The translations under genes were made by a program, and so were the position numbers. The notes beneath the pieces are model-generated. The model saw only the letters and a list, made by a program, of their open reading frames with translations, made no database searches and was not told the DNA's origin. A stretch of DNA of 64,000 bases from Rhodohalobacter mucosus (GTDB taxonomy: Bacteria; Bacteroidota; Rhodothermia; Balneolales; Balneolaceae). Positions 34,522 to 43,094 of this stretch are shown in pieces. The stretch spans positions 248,001-312,000 of the forward strand of contig NZ_QGGB01000003.1 in the NCBI RefSeq assembly GCF_003150675.1. Direction: 5' to 3'. Each line of letters begins with the position of its first letter. The stretch's first letter is position 1.

Positions 34522-35493
34522 ATGACAAGCCTGCTTAAACTCCCGATAACCATGATCCGGCCGATCTACGAAAAGACCAGCTTCCACCGGTCTGTTATCA
34601 CTGAACTCGAAGATGAAAACCTGATGCAGGCCTATGCGCACTGCCGCGCCATCACCCGGCATCATGCCAAGACGTTTTATATGGCAACGCGTTTTCTCCC
34701 CAACCACAAGCAGCGCAGTATTTTCGCAATTTACGGACTTTGCAGATATCTTGACGATCTGGTTGACGAAAGCGAAGACCTGATTAATCACAAAAAAATC
34801 AGTCACCTCGAAGTGGAGGAGAAGCTGGACCGATTCCGCACCCGCCTTATCAATACGTATCGCGGGTTTGAGCAGGACGATCCTATCCTGACTGCATTCT
34901 CAGACACTCTCAATACGTATAAAATTTCCATAGATCTGCCGCTGCTTCTGATGGAGGGCGTGATGTCGGATCTTTCAAAAAAACGATACAACACATTTTC
35001 AGAACTCTACGACTACTCCTATAAGGTTGCATCCGTTGTGGGGCTGATGACGAGTGAGGTTTTTGGCTATACGGATAGTAAGGCACTGGATCACGCTGTT
35101 GACCTGGGCGTGGCCATGCAGCTCACCAACATACTTCGCGACGTTGGTGAAGATTTAAAACGAGACAGAATTTATCTGCCCGCGGAGGATTTAAAGCGGT
35201 TTGGGATTACGGAAAGGGACCTGTTTTCCGGAAAATTATCACCTGAATTTATAAAAATGATGGAATTTCAGATTGAACGGGCACGTACGTATTACGACAG
35301 TGCTGATCTGGGGATTCCAATGCTGAATCGGGACAGCCGCATGCCCGTTTGTCTTGCACGCGAAAATTATTGCCGCATTCTCTCAAAGATTGAAGAAAAC
35401 AATTACAATGTATTCGACAGGAGGGCATACCTTAACTCCACTGAAAAGCTCTCGATTGTACCCCGGGTAATGATCAAGCTTCGGTCTGCTTGA
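34522..35493 (+). CDS. crtB: phytoene/squalene synthase family protein
   Basis: 323 residues. Head-to-head prenyl synthase fold, expected to condense two GGPP to phytoene for carotenoids. Both metal-binding Asp clusters are present: YLDDLVDESED (about residues 77-87) and NILRDVGEDLKRDRIYLP (about 209-226). Other typical stretches are AIYGLCR and ARTYYDSADLG. No crtI or other pigment gene is adjacent, so squalene or hydroxysqualene formation cannot be excluded. An in-frame ATG ten codons downstream is an alternative start. Confidence 0.85.
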   Translation: MTSLLKLPITMIRPIYEKTSFHRSVITELEDENLMQAYAHCRAITRHHAKTFYMATRFLPNHKQRSIFAIYGLCRYLDDLVDESEDLINHKKISHLEVEEKLDRFRTRLINTYRGFEQDDPILTAFSDTLNTYKISIDLPLLLMEGVMSDLSKKRYNTFSELYDYSYKVASVVGLMTSEVFGYTDSKALDHAVDLGVAMQLTNILRDVGEDLKRDRIYLPAEDLKRFGITERDLFSGKLSPEFIKMMEFQIERARTYYDSADLGIPMLNRDSRMPVCLARENYCRILSKIEENNYNVFDRRAYLNSTEKLSIVPRVMIKLRSA

Positions 35494-35595
35494 TATCATA
35501 AATCTAATCTTATTAGCTGGAAAAGCGCTTACAGAAGATAAAATTTTCCCTATCTTCAGGTAAAACAGATCGGGAAAATAATCTTAAGAGATAAT

Positions 35596-36309
35596 ATGCA
35601 GCGCGAATACATCAAATGGAAAAGCCCCAGCCTGGGCAGGGATATGGAAATGCTGATTTTCGGTAAGGGAGGAACGCCCGTACTAGTATTTCCAACAGAT
35701 CACGGCCGTTTTTATGAATGGGAAGATCAGGGTACGGTCGACGTTTTCTCCGAACAGATTGAACATGGATACAACCAGTTTTTTTTCGTCGATTCGGTTG
35801 CGTCTGAAAGCTTCCTGAACAAAGACGTGGATCCGTATACCCGTTTAATGAGAGAAGAGCAGTACGAACTGTACATTATTGATGAGGTTCTGCCCTATAT
35901 CAATGATGAGAACAATAATCCATTTGTGATTGCCGCAGGGGCGGAACTTGGTGCCTATCAGTCGCTTCGTCTTGCCCTGAAAAACCCGGAGCTTTTCGAC
36001 AAGGTCATATCCATTTCAGGCTACTATGATATCAACCTTTTTCTGGATGGATTTAAAGACGATAACAGCTACTATAATAATCCAGTCGAGTTTATCCCGA
36101 ATTTGAACGATGATGCGATTCTCAAGTCAATTTCATCTTTAGATCTCAGATTAATCAGTTATCTTAATGATTCACACAAGACCGAAACATTGAAGATGAG
36201 TGATATTCTGTGGATGAAGTTTCTTCAGCACGATATAACCGTATGGAAAGAAGAGACATCCAACCCATGGGCACTCTATCCGATAATGCTCAGAGAAAAT
36301 CTGATTTAA
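35596..36309 (+). CDS. esterase-fold protein with altered nucleophile elbow (possible pseudoenzyme)
   Basis: 237 residues resembling the esterase/depolymerase-like alpha/beta hydrolases of Bacteroidota (REYIKWKSPSLGRDMEMLIFG start, SLRLALKNPELFDKVISISGYYDI). The nucleophile elbow, normally GxSxG, reads GAELG (residues 115-119), with Glu117 (GAA at 35944-35946) in place of serine. The likely histidine region (LQHDITVWKEE) is kept. The protein is therefore probably not a serine esterase. It may bind a ligand or act otherwise. It sits 7 bases upstream of biotin carboxylase, probably in one operon. The frame shows no other decay. Confidence 0.75.
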   Translation: MQREYIKWKSPSLGRDMEMLIFGKGGTPVLVFPTDHGRFYEWEDQGTVDVFSEQIEHGYNQFFFVDSVASESFLNKDVDPYTRLMREEQYELYIIDEVLPYINDENNNPFVIAAGAELGAYQSLRLALKNPELFDKVISISGYYDINLFLDGFKDDNSYYNNPVEFIPNLNDDAILKSISSLDLRLISYLNDSHKTETLKMSDILWMKFLQHDITVWKEETSNPWALYPIMLRENLI

Positions 36310-36316
36310 TCTGAAA

Positions 36317-37816
36317 ATGGCTGAAATTAAGAAAGTGTTGATCGCGAACAGGGGTGAAATCGCCCTGCGCGTGATCCGATCATGCAAAGAAAAAAATATC
36401 TCAACCGTAGCTGTCTATTCCGAGCCGGACTCTCAGTCCCCGCATGTTCTGGCTGCCGATGAATCTGTGTTAATTGGTAAGGCTGCCTCTTCAGAAAGCT
36501 ACCTCGTAATGGAAAAAGTGATCGAAGCGGCAAAACGGACAGGTGCCGACGCTATTCATCCGGGATACGGTTTTTTAAGTGAAAATGCCGCATTTGCCGA
36601 AATGTGCGGTAAATCGGGTCTGATTTTTATCGGCCCGAAACCCTATGCAATTGAAGTGATGGGTGATAAAACCCGTGCAAGGGAACTGATGGCAAACGCA
36701 GGTGTTCCGTATCCTCCCGGAACCGAATCCGCTATGACCGATATTGATGAAGCCATGGAGATCGCTGACGATATTGGCTATCCGATTCTGGTAAAAGCGG
36801 CGGCAGGCGGCGGCGGTAAAGGAATGAGAATTGTTTCGGACAAGAGTGATTTTGTGAGCAGCGTCAAATCAGCAAAATCCGAGGCGAAAAATGCATTTGG
36901 CGATGACCGAGTTTACATTGAAAAATATCTGGAGGAACCGCGGCATATTGAGTTCCAGATTCTGGCCGACAGCCACGGTAATGTTGTGCACCTGTTCGAA
37001 CGTGAATGTTCCATACAGCGGCGTCATCAAAAAGTAATTGAAGAGGCCCCGTCCTGCGTTCTCACCCCGCAACTCAGGGAGGAGATGGGCAAGGCAGCCG
37101 TGGAAGCTGCAAGGTCGTGTAAATACGAAGGCGCAGGAACGGTTGAGTTCATGGTGGATAAACACCTGAACTATTACTTCCTGGAAATGAACACAAGGCT
37201 GCAGGTTGAGCACCCCGTAACCGAATTGATTACAGGACTCGACCTGGTATCGCTTCAGATAGATATCGCGGAGGGCAAAGAGCTTCCGTTCAGCCAGTCA
37301 GACCTTTCCATAAACGGACACGCCGTTGAGTGCAGGATTTATGCTGAGGACCCAGAAAACAATTTTCTGCCGAGTACGGGTCTGCTCAGCCGCCATCGCA
37401 TACCGGCAGGGCCCGGAATCAGGGTGGATGCCGGTGTTGAGGAAGGTCAGCCCGTAACCATCAATTACGACCCGATGATATCGAAGCTTTGCGCCCATGC
37501 AGAGAACCGTGAGGCAGCCATTCAACGTATGCTGAGGGCCCTCGGGGAGTATGAAATTTCCGGTGTCAGGACTACCATACCATTCTGTACGTTTACGCTG
37601 AATCATCCCGCATTCCGAGAAGGAGATTTTGATACGCATTTTGTGCCGGACCACTTCACCGGACTGCCCGTTTCGGAAGAAAGAGAATACGCTCTTGCCG
37701 CAATTATAGCTCCGCTGATTCAATCGGATGATGCCGGCTTGCACCGGGAAAGCTCAAATTCCCGCACATTGCCGGCTGATGACCGGACCAATTGGTGGGT
37801 GAAAAGGAGAGTCTGA
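36317..37816 (+). CDS. accC: biotin carboxylase subunit
   Basis: 499 residues. ATP-grasp enzyme carboxylating biotin on a carrier protein. Motifs: KVLIANRGEIALRVIRSCKE, GADAIHPGYGFLSENAAFA, VKAAAGGGGKGMRIV (ATP loop), ERECSIQRRHQKVIEEAPS, and EMNTRLQVEHPVTE. It is about 50 residues longer than E. coli AccC, with a tail (residues 447-499) ending in NWWVKRRV. This is like the carboxylase region of propionyl- or other acyl-CoA carboxylase alpha chains, but without a biotin-attachment domain. No accB or carboxyltransferase is near. The substrate pathway is therefore open, and icmF in this window suggests acyl-CoA metabolism. Confidence 0.9.
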   Translation: MAEIKKVLIANRGEIALRVIRSCKEKNISTVAVYSEPDSQSPHVLAADESVLIGKAASSESYLVMEKVIEAAKRTGADAIHPGYGFLSENAAFAEMCGKSGLIFIGPKPYAIEVMGDKTRARELMANAGVPYPPGTESAMTDIDEAMEIADDIGYPILVKAAAGGGGKGMRIVSDKSDFVSSVKSAKSEAKNAFGDDRVYIEKYLEEPRHIEFQILADSHGNVVHLFERECSIQRRHQKVIEEAPSCVLTPQLREEMGKAAVEAARSCKYEGAGTVEFMVDKHLNYYFLEMNTRLQVEHPVTELITGLDLVSLQIDIAEGKELPFSQSDLSINGHAVECRIYAEDPENNFLPSTGLLSRHRIPAGPGIRVDAGVEEGQPVTINYDPMISKLCAHAENREAAIQRMLRALGEYEISGVRTTIPFCTFTLNHPAFREGDFDTHFVPDHFTGLPVSEEREYALAAIIAPLIQSDDAGLHRESSNSRTLPADDRTNWWVKRRV

Positions 37817-37818
37817 TT

Positions 37819-38745
37819 GTGAAATCTGATCAGGCGTTGTTCAAACAGCTGCAGAACCTGCTTACAGAACAGCAAAACCCGGAGAGCGAAAAGATCGACC
37901 TGGCTGATGCAAGAACAATCGTCGGGATAATCAACAACGAAGACAAAAAGGTCGCTTTCGCGGTTGAAGAAAGGCTCGACGTGATCGCACGCGCAATTGA
38001 TGCGATTGCTGATGGGCTGGGTAAAGGAGGAAGGCTTCTCTATTTTGGTGCGGGTACCAGCGGAAGACTGGGTGTGCTCGATGCTGCAGAGTGTCCGCCT
38101 ACATTTGGCACGGATCCGGAAACGGTGCAGGGGTTCATTGCCGGCGGAAAGGAAGCGATGTTCGTAGCGCAGGAAGGGGCTGAAGACAGCGAGGCCTTTG
38201 GTGCGGAAGAGGTACAGCGGCAAAACGTGTCGTCGAAAGATATTGTAGCGGGACTGGCAGCCAGCGGACGCACACCCTATGTTCATGGCGCGGTAAACGA
38301 AGCAAAAAGGCTGGGTGCAGTAACTATCTTTCTGACAACCGTTTCCGCAGATCAGGTAGAAATTGATGCAGATTATATGATTGATGTTCCGGTAGGCCCT
38401 GAAGTAATTATGGGAAGCACCCGGATGAAGAGCGCCACCGCTCAGAAAATGGTGCTGAATATGCTGACAACCGGTACAATGATCCGGCTGGGAAAAGTAT
38501 TCCGGAACGTAATGGTAGATCTTCAGCTCACCAATAAAAAGCTTGAAGAGAGGGCAAAACGAATTGTAATGATGCTGGCAGGCATTGATTATGATGAGGC
38601 TACAGACTATCTGAATAAAGCAGATCATCATGTAAAAACGGCCCTTTTAATGGCTCTGACAGGCCTCGGCAAGGAAGGTGCAGAAATCAAGCTTCGCGAA
38701 CATAATGGCTTTATCCGCAGTGCGTTAAAAGAATATCAGAAATAA
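37819..38745 (+). CDS. murQ: N-acetylmuramic acid 6-phosphate etherase
   Basis: 308 residues from GTG 37819. Removes the lactyl ether from MurNAc-6-P during peptidoglycan recycling. SIS fold with GGRLLYFGAGTSGRLGVLDAAECPPTFG, VAQEGAED (catalytic Glu region), GLAASGRTPYV, and PEVIMGSTRMKSATAQK. The start is decided by a good Shine-Dalgarno (AAGGAGA, 37804-37810) 8 bases before GTG. A longer frame from TTG 37792 would overlap accC. It begins 2 bases after the accC stop. No murK or transporter is adjacent. Confidence 0.93.
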   Translation: MKSDQALFKQLQNLLTEQQNPESEKIDLADARTIVGIINNEDKKVAFAVEERLDVIARAIDAIADGLGKGGRLLYFGAGTSGRLGVLDAAECPPTFGTDPETVQGFIAGGKEAMFVAQEGAEDSEAFGAEEVQRQNVSSKDIVAGLAASGRTPYVHGAVNEAKRLGAVTIFLTTVSADQVEIDADYMIDVPVGPEVIMGSTRMKSATAQKMVLNMLTTGTMIRLGKVFRNVMVDLQLTNKKLEERAKRIVMMLAGIDYDEATDYLNKADHHVKTALLMALTGLGKEGAEIKLREHNGFIRSALKEYQK

Positions 38746-38849
38746 TTTTCAATGTAAGAATCTTTTAGCCGGTCATTATCGTTAGGATGCCGGAAGTATG
38801 ATATTTCTCTGCAGTAAATAAGGTTCATAAACCCCATACACAGAAACTG

Positions 38850-39527
38850 TTGTTCAGCACCAATAAAAAATCGAAACAGTCCGAAACTGACTACAGACAG
38901 CGTTTTTTGCTGTCGGTTGTTATCGTGGAGGCACTGATCCTGCTGTCGATCCATTTCTGGCCATCATCGGAATATATTCCGCAACTTGATTTTGAAATTC
39001 CCGAACAGGAAAGAGTGTTTCTGGACGAGATACAGATTACACGGCAGCAGACCTCACCGCCTCCGCCGCCAAGGCCTATGGTTCCGCGTCCGGTTCCCAA
39101 CGATGAGATTATAGAAGTGGACATTGAGATTGAGATGGATCTTGAGATTCCCGATCTGCCCGAACTGGAAGACGGATTCGGGACCGGTGAAACGGGTGAG
39201 GAAGAGCGGATTGTAAGCAATCCACAGATACCCCCAACGGTTGTTCGAATTGTAGAGGCAACCGCACCTTCGGAGGTGCCCGAAGAGTATAACGGAAAGC
39301 TGGAGATGATCGTCAATTTTCTCGTGGATACGGAGGGACGAGTGGAGGAGGTGAGCATTATGGAGATTCGTCTGTATGACGACGAGGGCAATTATGAACA
39401 GCTTCCTTTTGTGCAGTACGGCCTGATGGATGCGGTGCTCAAGGCGGCCATGCAGTGGCGGTTTCGCCCGGCCCGGCAGGACGGTGAGGTGGTCAAGGCA
39501 TTCACCCGTCAGAGATTTAACTATTGA
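38850..39527 (+). CDS. TonB-like energy transducer protein
   Basis: 225 residues starting with TTG. One membrane helix near the N-terminus (FLLSVVIVEALILLSIHFW, residues about 19-37), a proline-rich segment (QTSPPPPPRPMVPRPVP), an acidic run (EVDIEIEMDLEIPDLPELEDGFG), and a TonB C-terminal domain (KLEMIVNFLVDTEGRVEEVSIMEI ... AAMQWRFRPARQDGEVVKAF). Such proteins couple the ExbBD proton-driven motor to outer-membrane receptors. No exbB or exbD lies nearby, and the Pro-rich span is short. It is followed by tRNA-Ser. Confidence 0.85.
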   Translation: MFSTNKKSKQSETDYRQRFLLSVVIVEALILLSIHFWPSSEYIPQLDFEIPEQERVFLDEIQITRQQTSPPPPPRPMVPRPVPNDEIIEVDIEIEMDLEIPDLPELEDGFGTGETGEEERIVSNPQIPPTVVRIVEATAPSEVPEEYNGKLEMIVNFLVDTEGRVEEVSIMEIRLYDDEGNYEQLPFVQYGLMDAVLKAAMQWRFRPARQDGEVVKAFTRQRFNY

Positions 39528-39628
39528 GCGCCATTGCGCATTGAATTAGGTGTTTCAATACGGTATCTTTTGCGCTCTTGTTGATCAGAGTTCAGTTGCT
39601 TTGAAAGAGGCAGCCTGAAAACTTCCCC

Positions 39629-39717
39629 GGAGAGGTGCCAGAGTGGTCGAATGGGCTCGCCTGGAAAGCGAGTGTGCCGTCAACGCGGTACCGAGGGTTC
39701 GAATCCCTCCCTCTCCG
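39629..39717 (+). tRNA. tRNA-Ser (anticodon GGA)
   Basis: A class II tRNA with acceptor stem GGAGAGG/CCTCTCC, anticodon stem CTCGC/GCGAG with loop CTGGAAA (anticodon GGA at 39663-39665), a long variable arm (TGTGCCGTCAACGCGGTACC region), T arm GAGGGTTCGAATCCCTC, and discriminator G. CCA is not encoded. A terminator follows at 39736-39770. Confidence 0.95.
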
Positions 39718-39735
39718 CACTTAAAAGATTATTTC

Positions 39736-39770
39736 AACCCTGTCACATTAAATCCAGACAGGGTTTTTTT
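39736..39770 (+). terminator. intrinsic terminator after tRNA-Ser
   Basis: AACCCTGTC (39736-39744) pairs perfectly with GACAGGGTT (39757-39765) around a 12-base loop and is followed by a run of T. Confidence 0.85.
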
Positions 39771-39821
39771 ATCCCTCCTCATTTCATTCTCTTTCAGTCT
39801 CCGGTACGGTCGTGAAACCGT

Positions 39822-39855
39822 AAAAAAAATCCGGCACCGTTTAGGCACCGGATTT
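39822..39855 (-). terminator. intrinsic terminator of the small minus-strand gene
   Basis: On the minus strand AAATCCGG pairs with CCGGATTT (plus positions 39848-39855 and 39827-39834). The stem can extend through TGCC/GGTG with two wobble pairs, and a T-run follows. It stands 43 bases past the stop of the gene at 39898-40080, supporting transcription of that gene. Confidence 0.75.
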
Positions 39856-39897
39856 ATATGTAATATGGGGCAATAATGAGTACTGAGAACACAAAAT

Positions 39898-40080
39898 CTA
39901 TTCTGAATCGGGTAAAGGGACATTGACTGCTGAATTCCGGGTGATATCCGGACCCGATAGAGGCTTGTCTGAATGACTGCTGCCGTTTAAAGGAACCAAC
40001 AGCAGAATGAGTAAAAAAAGAACTGAAAGCACAAAACCGGCTACTGCACGAAGAAGCCTTTCCCTGATTGTATAATGCAT
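39898..40080 (-). CDS. small single-pass membrane protein (60 residues)
   Basis: ATG at 40080 opens a 60-residue frame. It has a basic N-terminus (HYTIRERLLRAV), one strong membrane helix (about 11-31, AVAGFVLSVLFLLILLLVPL), and a short polar tail. No family was recognised. Its reality is supported by its own intrinsic terminator immediately downstream on the same strand and by the clean charge pattern of a membrane anchor. Divergent from the next gene. Confidence 0.55.
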   Translation of the reverse strand: MHYTIRERLLRAVAGFVLSVLFLLILLLVPLNGSSHSDKPLSGPDITRNSAVNVPLPDSE

Positions 40081-40174
40081 TTCAAATGATGAATTTTTTT
40101 CCTGATCCTTCTATAAAGATCAATCGGGAGTCCATTCGTTGCAGAAAACTTCCGAATTTTAATATTCATCGGAA

Positions 40175-40594
40175 TTGTGTGCAGAGGCATGCGGTTATAA
40201 AAGAACCGCTCTAACATCCCAAAAACCGGAGCCGATTTTGATTCAACTGGCCATAATTGAGATCATTCTTCTGATGATGGCGCTGCCGCTAAGCTATGCC
40301 ATGGCATACTGGATGAGAGAACTTTCAAAACCGGATTTCAGGGATGATATTCAGTCGGAGTTTTTGAGAGAGTGGAACGGGGAACCGGACGATGAATATT
40401 ATGCCTGGCTGCGGCTGAGAAACATGTACAGGCAGAGAGATTCGCTTCCAAAGCACATCCACTACATTCAGGATCAGATCAGCAAAGCAAACAAGCGCTC
40501 TATGCTGTCGGGTTATTCCGTGAGTGAGAAGGGAAAAGTTACCGAGAACCTTCGTACAGACAAAGACAATAGCGGCGAAAAAATGAGCGGCTGA
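40175..40594 (+). CDS. small membrane-anchored protein of unknown function
   Basis: 139 residues from TTG 40175. TTG at 40238, which would begin LIQLAIIEIILLMMALPLSYAMAYWM, looks a better start and gives 118 residues. The single helix (about residues 22-45 of the long form) is followed by an acidic and then basic cytoplasmic part with long helices (EWNGEPDDEYYAWLRLRNMYRQRDSL, YIQDQISKANKRS). No known domain. The end lies 6 bases from the convergent pncA. Confidence 0.55.
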   Translation: MCAEACGYKRTALTSQKPEPILIQLAIIEIILLMMALPLSYAMAYWMRELSKPDFRDDIQSEFLREWNGEPDDEYYAWLRLRNMYRQRDSLPKHIHYIQDQISKANKRSMLSGYSVSEKGKVTENLRTDKDNSGEKMSG

Positions 40595-40600
40595 TTGTCA

Positions 40601-41230
40601 CTACGGCAGCAGCTCTTCGGACCCGACAAAAATCGCACCCTTGCTCTTCATGCCCTCCCATGCTTCATCAATTGAACCGTCCAGGTCTATTCCGCGTACT
40701 GCATCCGTCACCACATTCATTTTGAAGCCCTCGTCAATGCCGTCGAGCACCGACCATTTCACGCAGAAATCGGTTGCAAGCCCCACGGCATAGAGGGAGG
40801 TTATACCCCGCTCTTTCAGGTATCCTGTGAGGCCGGTGGTCGTTTCCTGGTCATTTTCATAAAAGGTAGAGTAGGAGTCAATCGCTTTTCGGAATCCTTT
40901 CCGGATAATCACCTGTGTTTTGAGGGTATTCAGTTCAGGATGAAATTGAGCACCTTCAGAACCCTGTACACAGTGGTCAGGCCAGAGTACCTGAGTGCCG
41001 TAGTCCATTTCAACCGTATCATACGGTTCTTTACCCTCGTGCGATGATGCAAACGAGTGGTGGCCCTCCGGGTGCCAGTCCTGCGTTTGTATTACAATAT
41101 CAAAGGTGTCGATAAGCTGATTAATCACCGGAACAACTTCGTCACCATCGGGAACGGCAAGGGCCCCTCCAGGACAAAAATCATTTTGAACATCAATTAC
41201 GAGTAGTGCTTTCTTCTCTTTTTGAGTCAT
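40601..41230 (-). CDS. pncA: nicotinamidase
   Basis: 209 residues. Hydrolyses nicotinamide to nicotinate for NAD salvage. Isochorismatase-like fold with the Asp of LLVIDVQNDFCPGG, the Lys of IIRKGF, and the Cys of GLATDFCV forming the catalytic triad. The metal-site stretch TQDWHPEGHHSF and VLWPDHCVQGSEGAQFHPEL are as in PncA. It lies 11 bases after pncB on the same strand, so the two steps from nicotinamide to nicotinate mononucleotide are encoded together. Confidence 0.95.
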   Translation of the reverse strand: MTQKEKKALLVIDVQNDFCPGGALAVPDGDEVVPVINQLIDTFDIVIQTQDWHPEGHHSFASSHEGKEPYDTVEMDYGTQVLWPDHCVQGSEGAQFHPELNTLKTQVIIRKGFRKAIDSYSTFYENDQETTTGLTGYLKERGITSLYAVGLATDFCVKWSVLDGIDEGFKMNVVTDAVRGIDLDGSIDEAWEGMKSKGAIFVGSEELLP

Positions 41231-41241
41231 GGTCGCAAGGG

Positions 41242-42648
41242 TCAGGTTTTATGAACTTTCATAAGTACATCTCTTATTTCCATTACGCTTGAACTGATTC
41301 CCACTTTGTAGATGTGCGGGAATTCAAGCCTTTTAAATTCACGCTGCAGTTTATCCAGGCGCTCTTTCCTGTAGGCTGAAATTGCTTCGATAGTCAGTTC
41401 AGGCGTCAGTATGTTTCCTTTTTCTATAACAGGAAGCATGATCTCTTCGTGCCTTCTTCGCCTGACGTCACTCTTTTGAGCCGGAAATGTGGGATGATGC
41501 ATTCGCTCAATCACTTTTTCATCCTGCAACAGTATGGCGTCGCCGTAAAAGGTGCCATCCTCATTGAGATAACGGAATATTTTCTTTTTTCCGGGCAGCG
41601 TGATTTTTTCAATGTTCTCGGAAATCTTGAGCTTGGGTTCACCGCCGAATGAACTTAGTTTGTAAACGCCGTCAAGAGCAGGAGACGGGTGCCCCGTAAC
41701 CAGTTTGGTTCCCACTCCAAATATGTCAATGGGAGCGTCCTGCGTTCGCAGACTTGTGATCACCCTTTCATCGAGCTGGTTGGAAGCGGCAATTTTCACG
41801 TCATGAAAGCCGGCCTGATCCAGCATATTGCGCGCCTTTCTTGAGAAGTAGGCCAGGTCGCCGCTGTCGAGGCGGATCGCTTTCAGTGAATACCCTTTTT
41901 CCTGCAGTTCCTTTGCTACACGGATGGCGTTTGGCACTCCGCTTTGCAGAGTATCGTAGGTATCAACCAGCAATACGGTATCATCCGGATAATATTTGGC
42001 GTAGGTCCGGAAAGCAGTCAGTTCATCATCAAAGGATTGAACCCAGGAGTGTGCCATGGTACCGCCCGCGGGTATATCAAAACGTCTTGCAGAATATACG
42101 TTAGACGTACCGTCGAACCCGCCGATCATGGCAGCCCGCGTGGCATGAATACCTCCCAGTCCCTGAGACCTTCTCAACCCGAAATCCAGCACTACGGATT
42201 GTTCCCCCGCAGCCACCTTGATTCGGGAGGCTTTTGTGGCTATAAGGGACTGAAAATTCAAAATATTGAGCAGTATCGTCTCAATGAGCTGCGTCTCCAG
42301 TAAATTGCCCTCAACTCTCAGGATGGGTTCGCCCGGAAAGATAATTTCGCCTTCCCTTACGGAGTAGATGTTGCCCTTGAAGCTGAAATTTTCAAGGTAG
42401 CTGATAAATTCATCGGAAAACTTCTCACGGCGAAGGTATTCTGTCTCGGATTGGCTGAATGTAAGATGCTGCAGGGTGTTGATCAGCTCCTGGAGGCCTG
42501 CAAATACTACATATCCGCCTTCAAATGGTATTTTTCTGAAGAAATAATCAAAACTGGCTCTTTTTTTATGCATTCCGGCCAGATAATATCCCTGAGCCAT
42601 AGTGAGCTCATAATAGTCGGTGTAGGTAGCCGGATTGTCTATGTACAT
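41242..42648 (-). CDS. pncB: nicotinate phosphoribosyltransferase
   Basis: 468 residues. Joins nicotinate with PRPP to give nicotinate mononucleotide. Motifs: TDYYELTMAQGYYLAG (N-terminus), FDYFFRKIPFEGGYVVFAG, DFGLRRSQGLGGIHATRAAMIGGFDGTSNV (catalytic loop), GTMAHSWVQSF, VLLVDTYDTLQSGVPNAI, IRLDSGDLAYFSRKARNMLD, and FGVGTKLVTGHPSPALDGVYKL. The length fits the bacterial/archaeal longer form. First gene of a pncB-pncA unit. The upstream region holds period-7 arrays but no obvious NAD-responsive motif. Confidence 0.95.
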   Translation of the reverse strand: MYIDNPATYTDYYELTMAQGYYLAGMHKKRASFDYFFRKIPFEGGYVVFAGLQELINTLQHLTFSQSETEYLRREKFSDEFISYLENFSFKGNIYSVREGEIIFPGEPILRVEGNLLETQLIETILLNILNFQSLIATKASRIKVAAGEQSVVLDFGLRRSQGLGGIHATRAAMIGGFDGTSNVYSARRFDIPAGGTMAHSWVQSFDDELTAFRTYAKYYPDDTVLLVDTYDTLQSGVPNAIRVAKELQEKGYSLKAIRLDSGDLAYFSRKARNMLDQAGFHDVKIAASNQLDERVITSLRTQDAPIDIFGVGTKLVTGHPSPALDGVYKLSSFGGEPKLKISENIEKITLPGKKKIFRYLNEDGTFYGDAILLQDEKVIERMHHPTFPAQKSDVRRRRHEEIMLPVIEKGNILTPELTIEAISAYRKERLDKLQREFKRLEFPHIYKVGISSSVMEIRDVLMKVHKT

Positions 42649-42905
42649 GTAGCGCCTGTGTTGATTTCTTTCTGTGACAGTGAAAATAGCAAAGCTGCTC
42701 TATAACCTAAACCCGGCGAAGCAGTTATTTTAACTGTTATGTTTCATACTGTTTTTGGTTGACTATTTTTAAGATTTGTTATTATTACAAATTCTTTTTT
42801 GGTTATGAGAAAGACCCATAACCCACTGATATGTAGTTATTTATGTTTAATCCTTTTGAGTGATCACCGGATGATCTGCAGGCGGGATAAGATGGACTTG
42901 AGGAA

Positions 42906-42940
42906 GACGATGGACGATGAGCGATGTTTGAAGTGAAAGG
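42906..42940. repeat. period-7 array (GACGATG type)
   Basis: Units GACGATG, GACGATG, AGCGATG, TTTGAAG, TGAAAGG. The first three are clear repeats and the last two are diverged. Confidence 0.5.
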
Positions 42941-42973
42941 TAGTTACAGGGTCAGCTTGCAGCATTTTTGCCA

Positions 42974-43001
42974 CCTGTAGCCTGTAGCCTGTAGCCTGAG
43001 C
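42974..43001. repeat. period-7 array (CCTGTAG type)
   Basis: Three exact units of CCTGTAG (42974-42994), then CCTGAGC. The same unit occurs in the extra stretch of repeat copy 2 (10631-10637), 32 kb away. Confidence 0.7.
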
Positions 43002-43094
43002 AAAAACTTTCAAAACAGCCATGATAAATTCACGTGAACAATAAAAATGGCTATATTTCGGGTTGTTCTGAAATAAATATTCCGGCATACCATT

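Larger units (their letters stand above)
42649..43094. other. intergenic region with two period-7 arrays
   Basis: A 446-base divergent spacer between pncB and the Ig-like lipoprotein gene. It has no tRNA or coding frame with a recognised product. It contains two 7-base arrays (42906-42940 and 42974-43001), described separately. Promoters for both flanking genes must lie here. Confidence 0.6.

Noticed and set aside
24331-43001. Period-7 arrays considered as CRISPR
   Set aside because: Units are 7 bases with no spacers, and no cas genes are present in the window.
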